Source of the DNA: an uncultured Flavobacteriaceae bacterium
Lineage (GTDB): Bacteria > Bacteroidota > Bacteroidia > Flavobacteriales > Flavobacteriaceae
Direction of reading: 5' to 3'
Assembly (NCBI GenBank): GCA_947497145.1
Contig: CANMFQ010000022.1
Span: forward strand, 1 to 64,000
Length of the DNA: 64,000 nt
This document shows, piece by piece, positions 1 to 7,257 of the stretch. The translations under genes and the position numbers were made by a program. Position 1 is the stretch's first letter. Each line of letters begins with the position of its first letter. Under the pieces are notes generated by a model. It saw only the letters and a program-made list of their open reading frames with translations, was not told the origin of the DNA and did no database searches.

Positions 1-206
1 GAATATTCAAAAACTGGATCAACTGCTACCCAACTCTTTTAAAGAAAATGCCAGCACGTAGTTGCTCGGACGGATACTTTTATTGCATAAAACAGCGCAA
101 AAAATATTCGTCAGTACCTAGCTTTGTAGTCGGTTGACGGTACGAAGTTGCAAACTTCGCACAGCATGCTCTAAGGAGAACCGTCTCCAACGCCAGATGG
201 GAAGCG
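1..206 (+). repeat. Right part of accessory-region repeat (unit 0)
   Basis: From about 85 to 206 this matches 5590-5720 almost base for base: GCATAAAACAGCGC, ATATTCGTCAGTAC, a TTTGTAGTCGG block and two hairpins, CGAAGTT-GCA-AACTTCG at about 139-155 and GGAGA-ACCG-TCTCC at about 175-188. The match stops after GGGAAGCG at 206. No gene was recognised in 1-84, which may be the tail of an element outside the window. No gene is seen in 207-489, which is very AT-rich and probably holds the promoter of the next gene. Confidence 0.75.
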
Positions 207-452
207 TTTACATAAATTTTTTATTAACTGTTGATTAAAAGGAAACGTAATCCAGATAACTTTTTTATCTCGATGTGTTGCTACCGAAAATGAATATTTA
301 GAAAAATTAATTGTGTATTTTGCATATACTACAAAGCCAAAAATTATTTTAGTATATACAAAATAAACATAGATAAAAAATCTGTTATTACATTAATAAT
401 AAGACTTATAACACGCTTACTATAATGAATTTCATTTATTATTAATTATACA

Positions 453-470
453 TATATTTGTGTTGTACAA
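453..470 (+). promoter_or_regulatory. Possible -7 box and GTTGTACAAC palindrome before the first gene
   Basis: TATATTTG (453-460) fits the Bacteroidota -7 element TAnnTTTG, but no TTG is found at the expected upstream distance. It is followed by the perfect palindrome GTTGTACAAC (462-471). The sequence GTTGTACAA recurs at 1053-1061, just after the gene, so the gene is bracketed by a short direct repeat. Confidence 0.35.
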
Positions 471-489
471 CATTTGATAAAAACCGTAT

Positions 490-1047
490 TTGGAAAAAGA
501 AATTATAAAAAATATTGAGCAGTTATTTAAAAATTATCCTGAATTGATTAGTATCGGATTTAAATCTAACCAAAATATTTTTCAGATACTCAAGAGACAA
601 GTTCAAAATAAAATTCCGAATTGGTATAATAAATTCTTAACTGAATATCCGATTACGGCATTGAAAATTGGAATTCCTTTTAATTATGGCTGGGAATCAT
701 TAAAAGACAAAAAACAAAATGAACTTCCCTTTATGATTACGAAATTTAATGGAATTGAAGATATTGAATTTACAGCTAATAAAGAATTTCCCGGTCTTGA
801 ACTGATAAAAGCAAACTATATCTGCATTGCACCGAATGAAAATAATGATGGAGATGGCTTTTATATTAACACTACAGAAAAAAATCCAAGTGTAATTTAT
901 ATTTACCACGATTGCGGAGAAAATGCTTCTGAATTAATAAAAAACGGACAAATTATAAGTAAATGTTTCTCAGACTTTTTAACTATTATTCGACCAACCG
1001 AATTTGCTAACAAATGGTTAGATGAAAATCAACACTTATGGAAATAA
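490..1047 (+). CDS. SMI1/KNR4 (SUKH)-like protein
   Basis: A 185-residue soluble protein with no signal peptide. The order of features fits the SMI1/KNR4 (SUKH) family: an N-terminal IPNWYNKFL helix, a middle ANYICIAPNENNDGDGFYIN strand pair (the family pattern of a hydrophobic strand followed by a DGD turn), and a C-terminal ISKCFSDFL helix. In bacteria SUKH proteins often act as immunity proteins for polymorphic or contact-dependent toxins, but no toxin gene is adjacent, so the role here is inference. The only start available is TTG at 490; there is no upstream in-frame ATG. The gene stands alone between two repeat-bearing spacers, and the repeat core starts 16 bases after its stop. Base composition looks AT-richer than the core genes. 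Divergent match; moderate confidence in the family. Confidence 0.6.
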   Translation: MEKEIIKNIEQLFKNYPELISIGFKSNQNIFQILKRQVQNKIPNWYNKFLTEYPITALKIGIPFNYGWESLKDKKQNELPFMITKFNGIEDIEFTANKEFPGLELIKANYICIAPNENNDGDGFYINTTEKNPSVIYIYHDCGENASELIKNGQIISKCFSDFLTIIRPTEFANKWLDENQHLWK

Positions 1048-1052
1048 AAAAC

Positions 1053-1264
1053 GTTGTACAATAACTAAGCCTTCGTGTGGTCTGTACGACCCAACATAAT
1101 GGTAGTATTGACTGAACTGACTACTTTGCCGATACTATGGGGATTGTTTTGGGTTTATGGTGTTTTATTGCATAAAACAGCGCAAAAAAATATTCGTCAG
1201 TCCGAGTTTTGTAGTCGGTATTTGCTCATTATGCAAGCGCAAATAATCTTCAGTTGTTGCTAAC
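1053..1264 (+). repeat. Cassette-type repeat unit A
   Basis: It begins with GTTGTACAATAACTAAGCC right after the SUKH-like gene and ends with CTTCAGTTGTTGCTAAC. The core (1063-1165) is shared with 3020, 5491 and 6943: CGACCCAACATRATGG, TTGACTGAAC, TTTGCCGATACTATGG. The next part (to about 1218) is shared with 1-206 and 5590-5650. The two ends are near-inverted copies of each other (AACTAAG against CAGTTGTT). A short ORF spanning it is considered spurious. Confidence 0.75.
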
Positions 1265-1523
1265 GGTTAGCAACCTTGCAGCTACTAATGGTTCAAGACG
1301 TTACCCCTGCCCATAAGGGACTTGCACCCTCTAGATTAATAAACTACTTTTAGGTAGTTTAAAAGATGCCCATGCTGGGCACATACACCGTATATAATTA
1401 ATGGCTGGTTCTCGCCTATTTACAAAAATCCTTGCAGATTTTCTATTCGGTTTTTATTTGCTAAATTAGGTACTTAAACACGTCACTAATCATACACAAA
1501 TACGTTACCACATAAAAACAAAA
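1265..1523. other. Gene-free spacer with structured repeat-like DNA
   Basis: No gene is supported. It contains the hairpins AAACTAC-TTTTAG-GTAGTTT (about 1341-1360) and GCCCA-TGC-TGGGC (about 1367-1380), and the phrase ACCCCTGCCCATAAGGGACT (about 1302-1321). A loosely similar ACCCCATAGGTTACCCCCTA occurs at 7085-7110 behind another repeat unit. This suggests a second, more diverged repeat type in the same spacers. Confidence 0.4.
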
Positions 1524-3017
1524 ATGAGACTAGAAAAAATCATACAGATATTCCTAATACTTGGACTTATTGGCTGTTCCAACAAAGAAAATAATATAGT
1601 AATCATAAATGGAAAAGTTAAAGGGAAACAACCCGAAAATATTGAATATACGACACCAATTAACGGAAAATGGTTTTATGGAAATAAAAAAAGTATAGAA
1701 CCTGATTCAATCGGTAAATTTAAAATAGAAATTGATAGTAAAAAACCTTCATTTGTAACATTATACGTTATGGGTAAAGCAAGTGGTATTTTGCTTATAG
1801 AGCCTGGGAAATTTTACAATGTAAATTTTGATTTAAGTTCAAAGGATAAAAAATTTGTAGTTACATCGCAGGACAGTTTGTCACAGAATTTTTATAATAC
1901 CTTGCCTTCGCCGGACTTTTATATGATTGGACTGAATCAATTTTACAAGGATTCGGTTCCTTCTGAGATATCATCCAAAATAAGTGAGTTTAGGGAAAAA
2001 GAGATTTCAAAATTTGACAAATTATTTAAGCAAGGAAAAATTTCAAAACAATACCATAAATTGGCATTGTTGGACAGAAATGTCTATTATAAATCCTTAG
2101 AAACTGGTGCGGCATCAATTCTTTTACGAAAACTTTTGATTGAAGAAAAGACCAAAAAAATTGATGAACTAAAAAAATACTGGGACAAGAAAATCAATAT
2201 TACAGAACTAAACCAAATTGAATATGAGAGTTCTCCTTGGTTTTATACTTTAGTTTATAATTCCATTTGGTATAACCTCTTTTCATCAGAAAAACCAGAT
2301 GCCGATGATATGGAGAAAATGCACGAAACAGCCGAAAGGATGAGATTCAACATTGATGAAGCCAAAAAATATCTTAAAGGAGAAACACTTGAATATTATT
2401 TGGCCTCGTTTATTTTTTTGCAAAGCTGGCAAACAAAAGACAACTCAAAAGAAATAATCAAAATATACGATAATTTCAAAAAAGAACACACTAGCAATCC
2501 TTACAATGAATATATAGCAACTTCGATAAAACCAATCATAGATTTTCACAAAAAGATAGAAAGTGAACCAACAAACGACAAAATACAGATAGTTGAAAAT
2601 AAAGAGAACATTGATACGTTTGATGAGCTAATAAAAACACTTCAAGGAAAAAAAGTCTTTGTTGACGTATGGGGAACTTGGTGCGGACCTTGCAAAAAAG
2701 AACTTCAGCAAAAGGATAAATATTCAAAATTGCTCAAATCAAAAAAAATAACAACCCTTTATATATGTGAAGGCAACAACAGCAAAGAGAAAGTATGGAA
2801 TGAAATGATTAATTTTTATGAGTTAGAAGGATACCATATCCTTGCTAATGAAAAGCTGGTAGCGGATATTATCGAGAAATTTGGAAAAAATGACTCTTTT
2901 GGCTACCCAAGATATTTATTGGTTGATGAAAACGGAAAAGTAGTCAATTCACAAGCAAGTTATCCATCAAATATCGAACAACTAGAAAAAGAAATTAATG
3001 AAAATTACATGTGGTAA
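1524..3017 (+). CDS. Lipoprotein with C-terminal TlpA/thioredoxin-like domain
   Basis: A 497-residue exported lipoprotein. The N-terminal hydrophobic stretch (about 6-17) ends in the lipobox LIGC, so Cys18 should be lipidated. Residues about 25-115 resemble the beta-rich DUF4369-type domain of Bacteroidota thiol-disulfide lipoproteins. A helical middle (about 120-350) follows, then a thioredoxin fold with the redox motif WGTWCGPCKK (around 385-395) and a late cis-Pro region (FGYPRYLLV). The family acts as a periplasm-facing thiol reductase or oxidoreductase; the substrate is unknown. It starts at the ATG at 1524. It stands alone, and the repeat core begins 2 bases after its stop, which fits the cassette pattern of this region. 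The thioredoxin assignment is strong; the physiological role is open. Confidence 0.8.
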   Translation: MRLEKIIQIFLILGLIGCSNKENNIVIINGKVKGKQPENIEYTTPINGKWFYGNKKSIEPDSIGKFKIEIDSKKPSFVTLYVMGKASGILLIEPGKFYNVNFDLSSKDKKFVVTSQDSLSQNFYNTLPSPDFYMIGLNQFYKDSVPSEISSKISEFREKEISKFDKLFKQGKISKQYHKLALLDRNVYYKSLETGAASILLRKLLIEEKTKKIDELKKYWDKKINITELNQIEYESSPWFYTLVYNSIWYNLFSSEKPDADDMEKMHETAERMRFNIDEAKKYLKGETLEYYLASFIFLQSWQTKDNSKEIIKIYDNFKKEHTSNPYNEYIATSIKPIIDFHKKIESEPTNDKIQIVENKENIDTFDELIKTLQGKKVFVDVWGTWCGPCKKELQQKDKYSKLLKSKKITTLYICEGNNSKEKVWNEMINFYELEGYHILANEKLVADIIEKFGKNDSFGYPRYLLVDENGKVVNSQASYPSNIEQLEKEINENYMW

Positions 3018-3268
3018 ATAACTACCCCTCCATGCAGTTGGCACGACCCAACATGATGGCGATGTTGACTGAACCAGCTGCTTTGCCGATACTATGGAGG
3101 TTGCTTTGCGTTAAAACGTGTTCAAGTGCTTTTGGTAATAACCCTTCAAAAAAAAACGAAAATTTACACCCATGTAGCAAATACTTTCAAATCGATTATA
3201 AATCGCTTAGATTAGTACTACTAGAAAAAGAAATATTCGTACTTGAGTACGTGTATACAATTGTTGAC
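3018..3268 (+). repeat. Cassette-type repeat unit B
   Basis: It starts directly after the stop codon with ATAACTACCCC. Its core (3020-3110) is shared with units A, D and E. From about 3154 it is nearly identical to 4652-4770 (unit C): TACACCCATGTAGCAA, ATCGATTATAAATCGCTTAG, ATTAGTACTACTAGAAAAG, TACTTGAGTA. It ends at CAATTGTTGAC. So left and right halves of the repeats occur in different combinations. Confidence 0.75.
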
Positions 3269-3297
3269 AATAATATAGCATTCCAGATAAAAGAGAA

Positions 3298-3630
3298 TTG
3301 AACAAATCAGAGATTGAATTTCTGACTTATTTGTTTAGTAAAGAAAAATCAGAATGGACTAATTTAATTGAAAATCTGAAAGTAATTGCGAGATGTGGAT
3401 GCGGAAAATGTGCGTCCATAATATTTGGAAAAACATTTGACTCGGAAATTCAAAAAGGAAGTTTGATGATTGATTACGCTGGAAAAGGTAAAAACGGAGA
3501 ATTGATTGGAATATCTGTATTCGGAACCTACCAAATGCCAACAGAATTAGAGTTTTACTCAATAGATGGAGAATCGAATATTATTGAATTACCTAAAATT
3601 CAAACATTAACAAACTATGGTATCAAATAA
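3298..3630 (+). CDS. Small Cys-rich protein of unknown function
   Basis: 110 residues, soluble, with no signal peptide. The only recognisable feature is the motif ARCGCGKCASIIFGK (about 31-45), with three closely spaced Cys that could bind a metal or be redox active. The start is a TTG at 3298; no in-frame ATG lies upstream after the repeat. Its end overlaps the next gene (CPBP protease, ATG at 3617) by 14 bases, so the two are probably translated together and form one two-gene cassette between repeat units B and C. I do not recognise a named family. Confidence 0.55.
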   Translation: MNKSEIEFLTYLFSKEKSEWTNLIENLKVIARCGCGKCASIIFGKTFDSEIQKGSLMIDYAGKGKNGELIGISVFGTYQMPTELEFYSIDGESNIIELPKIQTLTNYGIK

Positions 3631-4417
3631 TATTTTTAAAATCACGATTTTAATTTATGTAATCAACCTAATAACCAGCTTATTAATAAATAATAATGAA
3701 TATTTATTAGATAATTCTCTAATCATAAAAATTTGCGTAAAAGCAATTCTGATATTCGCATTAATAATTGCTATTTCCAAATCTAAAAGATATTTTAAAA
3801 TTTGGAATTACAATTTGTATTTTCTATTAGTTGGTTTTTTATTATTATACTTGGCAATAACCAGTAAAACAATTCAATTAAAGGATTCAAATTTAGAACT
3901 CTATTCATATGAGCACTTGCTATTTCTATTCTCCTGCATAATTACGGGTGTTTTTGAGGAATTATTATTTAGAGTTTTTCTTTTTAATGGAATAATCAAG
4001 TCGAAGTTAAGTTCTAAAAAAAATGAAATACTAGTTAAATCCATTTTATGGACAAGTTTACTTTTTGGTATTGCTCATATATCAAATCTTTTAAACCCAA
4101 ATTACCATATATATTCAGTAATTTCCCAAATCATTATTGCTTTTGGTTTAGGGTTGCTATTTCAAAGTTTATATATCAGATTTAAAAATATCTCAATACT
4201 AATTATTCTTCATTCAATCATTAATTATTTTGGTGCTTTTAATAGCAAATTATTAAAAGATGGGAATGACTTAACAAATGATATTTACACTTTTTCAGAA
4301 TTTAAAGAAACTATAATTATTTTTGTTTTTTTCTTAATATTCATAGTTATTCCACTTAGTTATCTAACAATAAAACGTGAATTAAAACATGGCATAACAT
4401 TATATAAAAAAATATAG
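3617..4417 (+). CDS. CPBP-family intramembrane metalloprotease
   Basis: 266 residues with about 7-8 hydrophobic segments. It carries the hallmark motifs of the CPBP (CAAX protease and bacteriocin-processing) family. Motif 1 is FEELLFR (about 113-119), holding the EExxxR glutamates and arginine. Motif 2 is FGIAHISN (about 151-158) with the FxxxH histidine, and a further His lies in ILHSIINYFG (about 192-201). These membrane proteases often give self-immunity to bacteriocins or process peptides. No bacteriocin gene is seen here, so the substrate is unknown. The ATG start overlaps the preceding Cys-rich gene by 14 bases, indicating translational coupling. A hairpin followed by T residues lies 45 bases downstream. 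Confidence 0.8.
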   Translation: MVSNNIFKITILIYVINLITSLLINNNEYLLDNSLIIKICVKAILIFALIIAISKSKRYFKIWNYNLYFLLVGFLLLYLAITSKTIQLKDSNLELYSYEHLLFLFSCIITGVFEELLFRVFLFNGIIKSKLSSKKNEILVKSILWTSLLFGIAHISNLLNPNYHIYSVISQIIIAFGLGLLFQSLYIRFKNISILIILHSIINYFGAFNSKLLKDGNDLTNDIYTFSEFKETIIIFVFFLIFIVIPLSYLTIKRELKHGITLYKKI

Positions 4418-4461
4418 GGCGAATAGTTATTAAACAAAGACTTGGAAGTATTTACAGAGTT

Positions 4462-4485
4462 GCCAAATATTTTGATTTGGCTTTT
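4462..4485 (+). terminator. Rho-independent terminator after CPBP protease gene
   Basis: Perfect 7-bp stem GCCAAAT / ATTTGGC with a 6-base loop, followed by TTTT. It is correctly placed 45 bases behind the stop codon of the protease gene. Confidence 0.6.
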
Positions 4486-4550
4486 AGAAAAATAAGCTAA
4501 AAACAAAATGCAAAAGATTTGGCTTGTGGATAAACGAAAAGAACATTGCT

Positions 4551-4770
4551 TACAACTGTAGCCTACTCGGTTGGCTGAACCAGCTGCTTTGCCGATACTA
4601 TGGGGATTGCTTTGGGTTAAGCCTCAAGTACTTTTAGTCATAACACTTCCATAAAACGGAAATGTACACCCATGTAGCAACAAATACTTTTAAATCGATT
4701 AAAAATCGCTTAGATTAGTACTACTAGAAAAGAAATATACGTACTTGAGTATGGGTATGCAATTGTTGTG
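4551..4770 (+). repeat. Cassette-type repeat unit C
   Basis: From 4574 (GGCTGAACCAGCTGCTTTGC) to 4615 it matches the core of units B and D. From 4652 to 4770 it matches the right half of unit B. The left outer part (AACTACCCC... in the others) is missing or diverged. It ends CAATTGTTGTGGCTAAC, 17 bases before the start codon of the next gene. The gap 4418-4550 before it shows no gene apart from the terminator. Confidence 0.7.
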
Positions 4771-4786
4771 GCTAACTAAACAAAAA

Positions 4787-5479
4787 ATGAGAATAGCATT
4801 AAAATTATCTCTGATTTTTATTCTAGCAATTCAATGCAAAAGTGTTGAAGAAAATAAGCAGTCAGAAAATGATTGGGTGGAAACTCAAAAGTCAAGAGAA
4901 TATTTTGATTACGCTGTCTATATTCAAAAACACCCAAAATCAAAAAATATTGAGAAAGCATTATCCAGATATTTCTTTTTACGAGATAGCGTAGCAGGTT
5001 TTTTAGGGTGTGGAAAGTACAATACATCTCTAAGTTTTGTAGATGAAGAAAAAGTACTATTTGACGACGAATTAAAGAGTATAGATTCTTTAAGTTTTAT
5101 AACATTTGAATATTTGAAAAACGGAATTCCAAATGTGTCAACACATAAATACGATGTTCAAATTCCGCAATCAAAAATGTGGGATTCAATCTCGAAAGTT
5201 CATTTTGATATAGTGTTTTATGAAAAGCCTTTTCCTATAAAATCACTTAAACATGCGTTAAACGAAGTATGTAACGGAATTAATTCGTATAAAAATTATT
5301 TGTCCGATAAATGGTATGGCTTACCATATAACAAATTGACAAACGAAAAGAAAAATGGTATTAATGAGCTAAATGACACGAGATTTTCATTTTTCGATTT
5401 TTCACATATGAAAGGCAAAAGAATTATCCCACCGCCACCTCAAGAATTTTATACTAACGAAGAAGATAGCGAGGAATAA
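4787..5479 (+). CDS. Lipoprotein of unknown function
   Basis: 230 residues from the ATG at 4787. A longer reading from 4745 would put 14 repeat-derived residues in front of the signal peptide, so 4787 is preferred. The signal sequence (RIALKLSLIFILAIQC) ends in a lipobox with Cys18. The mature part is charged and helical, with an early WVETQKSREYFDYAVYIQKH stretch that looks like one TPR-like helical hairpin, and a Pro-rich RIIPPPPQEF near the C-terminus. I do not recognise a family. It stands alone between repeat units C and D, and the repeat core begins 12 bases behind the stop. Confidence 0.6.
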   Translation: MRIALKLSLIFILAIQCKSVEENKQSENDWVETQKSREYFDYAVYIQKHPKSKNIEKALSRYFFLRDSVAGFLGCGKYNTSLSFVDEEKVLFDDELKSIDSLSFITFEYLKNGIPNVSTHKYDVQIPQSKMWDSISKVHFDIVFYEKPFPIKSLKHALNEVCNGINSYKNYLSDKWYGLPYNKLTNEKKNGINELNDTRFSFFDFSHMKGKRIIPPPPQEFYTNEEDSEE

Positions 5480-5483
5480 CTAG

Positions 5484-5720
5484 GCACAATAACTACCCCT
5501 ACATGCAGTCGGCGCGACCCAACATGATGGCGCTGTTGACTGAACCGGCTGCTTTGCCGATACTATGGGGATTGTTTTGGGTTTATGGTGTTTTATTGCA
5601 TAAAATAGCGCGAAAAAATATTCGTCAATACCGAGCTTTGTAGTCGGTTGACGGTACGAAGTTGCAAACTTCGCACAGCATGCTCTAAGGAGAACCATCT
5701 CCAACGCCAGATGGGAAGCG
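5484..5720 (+). repeat. Cassette-type repeat unit D (longest form)
   Basis: It starts GGCACAATAACTACCCC after the lipoprotein gene. It contains the full core (5491-5590), the GCATAAAATAGCGC and ATTCGTCAATACCGAG block, and the same two hairpins as the start of the window: CGAAGTT-GCA-AACTTCG at about 5653-5669 and GGAGA-ACCA-TCTCC at about 5689-5702. It ends at GGGAAGCG (5720), exactly where the match with 1-206 ends, and then runs into a transposase fragment. Confidence 0.75.
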
Positions 5721-6068
5721 GATAATCAAAAAAGAGTGGAACAAAACCCAGAGTACTACAGACTAAGACAGCAAATAACAGAACATCAATTTGGAACATT
5801 AAAAAGACATTGGGGATTTACCTATACCCTGATGAAAGGAAAACAGCATGTACTGAGCGAGGTTAATCTAATGATGATTTGTTATAATCTTAAAAGACTA
5901 ACCTCCATAATTAATCCAAAAGTGCTAAAAAATAGGTTAAAAGCACTTGCTGTTGAAATTTTAGCCTTATTTAGTGCTGTGTTAAACGTTTTAAAAGACT
6001 TTCTTTTTCTTAATAAGAATAACTACCAATTAACAAAAACACATCAATCTTCGCTAATAGTAGCTTAA
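5721..6068 (+). mobile_element. IS1182-type transposase remnant (C-terminal fragment)
   Basis: The reading frame encodes the C-terminal ~110 residues of a DDE transposase of the IS1182 type. The stretch RQQITEHQFGTLKRHWGFTY is the typical C-terminal catalytic-Glu region, followed by a KGKQHVLSEVNLMMICYNLKR helix. An intact transposase of this kind would be some 450-550 residues, so most of the N-terminal part, including the first catalytic Asp residues, is missing. The frame opens right at the edge of repeat unit D (5720). No intact copy or clear terminal inverted repeats are seen. It is probably a non-functional relic trapped between two repeats; an apparent GTG start at 5736 is not meaningful. 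Confidence 0.75.
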
Positions 6069-6093
6069 AATTACTATTGAATCACTATTTTTA

Positions 6094-6129
6094 ACATAAA
6101 AGGAGTTGCTGCGCAGACTCCCGTTATGT
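6094..6129. repeat. Strong imperfect hairpin behind the transposase relic
   Basis: ACATAA (6094-6099) with GGAGT (6102-6106) pairs with ACTCC (6117-6121) and TTATGT (6124-6129), around a loop TGCTGCGCAG. There is no T-run, so it is more likely a recombination or IS-end structure, or part of another repeat type, than a terminator. Confidence 0.45.
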
Positions 6130-6167
6130 GCAATCCCTCATAGACCTCAAAAACTTCAGTACGTTGG

Positions 6168-6269
6168 CTAACGTAAAAATGAGTAACTTGTGGTAAGAAA
6201 TTTGAATAAAAAATAAAAAACTTGACTATTTTTAAAATGTTGATTTTCAATAACTTAATTTTACGTTAG
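6168..6269. repeat. Long inverted repeat just upstream of the last lipoprotein cassette
   Basis: CTAACGTAAAAATGAGTAAC (from 6168) and its near-complement CAATAACTTAATTTTACG (from 6248) form 22-23 bp arms about 57 bases apart, ending CTAACG and CGTTAG. The right arm ends 20 bases before the ATG of the next gene. It differs from the other repeats in sequence but occupies the same place, at the left edge of a cassette. Confidence 0.55.
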
Positions 6270-6289
6270 TCAGAAGCTGAAAAAAATCG

Positions 6290-6928
6290 ATGAAACAACA
6301 AAATACAGTCATTTTAATCATATTACTTCTCATTACTAGTTGCGGAATGAAAAGTAAAAAAGGACTAACTGAAAACTACGATGAAAATAAAACTGGAATA
6401 ATAGAGTTAAAAGAATATTTCGCCAAAATAGTTCCTGAAAAATTTTTAGTAAGAATAAGATATAACTCATCTGACAATATTGACTTGTTTGTTTATCAAC
6501 CAATCGAGAATTCAGAAAAACGTGAATTACTTTTCCAACAATGGGATTTAGATATTGACGATTATGAACCTGAATATCCAAGAAGTGATTATGACAAAAA
6601 ATATCACGGAAAAACTAACTCTCTCGAAACTGTAAAGGAAAAATTAAATTGGAGCGACAAAACCATTACTGAATTATATAATAAATTAGATAACGTTAAC
6701 TGTATGGGAATTTCAAGTCGAAATCCAACCGAAATAGAATACGGATTTAAGGGAATGGGAGTTTTTAGTTATTTAGTTTTTGACCAAAATTTGAACCCAG
6801 AAATGCAAGAAAAATATTCTGACGATTGCTCACAAATGTTTTATAAAGAAAATATAGTATTGAATTATGGAAGTGGAGCAATTGGAAGTTTTTGCACGCC
6901 TGAATTTAAAAGAGTGAAAGCGGAATAA
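6290..6928 (+). CDS. Lipoprotein of unknown function
   Basis: 212 residues. The signal sequence (about 4-17) ends LLITSC, a convincing lipobox, so it is probably an outer-membrane or periplasm-facing lipoprotein. The mature protein is acidic. Visible features are an early FAKIVPEKFLVRIRYNS strand region and three late Cys (in NCMGIS, DDCSQMF and FCTPEF), which may form disulfides. No family is recognised. It is followed after 14 bases by repeat unit E, the last clear repeat before the conserved chromosome. Confidence 0.6.
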   Translation: MKQQNTVILIILLLITSCGMKSKKGLTENYDENKTGIIELKEYFAKIVPEKFLVRIRYNSSDNIDLFVYQPIENSEKRELLFQQWDLDIDDYEPEYPRSDYDKKYHGKTNSLETVKEKLNWSDKTITELYNKLDNVNCMGISSRNPTEIEYGFKGMGVFSYLVFDQNLNPEMQEKYSDDCSQMFYKENIVLNYGSGAIGSFCTPEFKRVKAE

Positions 6929-6935
6929 AGCCTGC

Positions 6936-7050
6936 ACATAACAACTAAGCCTTCGTGTGGTCGGTACGACCCAACATGATGGCGATGTTGACTGAACCGG
7001 CTACTTTGCCCATACTATAGAAATTATTATGCGTTTATGGCTTTTTTTAG
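6936..7050 (+). repeat. Cassette-type repeat unit E (last copy)
   Basis: It starts ACATAACAACTAAGCC. Over 6943-7016 it is nearly identical to unit A and the other cores (CCTTCGTGTGGTCGGTACGA, CCCAACATGATGGCGATG). The match fades after CATACTATAG (about 7020). The remainder to 7257 has no gene. It holds ACCCCATAGGTTACCCCCTA (about 7085-7104), similar in flavour to 1302-1321, and a CTCGCTACGCTAGCT palindromic stretch near 7193. Confidence 0.7.
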
Positions 7051-7257
7051 CGTTCCCATTATGCAGAAAATGGTTTTTCGTTAATACCCCATAGGTTACC
7101 CCCTATTTCACCATGGCTTGTCTAAACAACTGAAATTTATACGCATCACCACATGAATGTCCTGTTTCTTGCCTCTTGTTTCTTGGCTCTCTGCTCGCTA
7201 CGCTAGCTAAAGGCTATATCAATAAAAAAACACTAATGTATTTGGGTTTACCGCAAC

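Noticed and set aside
139-188. Resemblance of the double-hairpin element to the end of a group II intron
   Set aside because: No domain V/VI-like sequence and no reverse transcriptase gene could be identified; the similarity is only the presence of stems.
1075-1263. 62-codon + strand ORF in repeat unit A
   Set aside because: It coincides with the repeat, shows no coding pattern and is not kept in other copies.
3011-3301. 96-codon ORF across repeat unit B
   Set aside because: It overlaps the repeat and the end and start of better genes and has no family features.
5480-5799. Two minus-strand ORFs (74 and 68 codons) over repeat unit D
   Set aside because: They lie entirely in the repeat, and the same frame is broken in the other copies. 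They are by-products of the repeat sequence.
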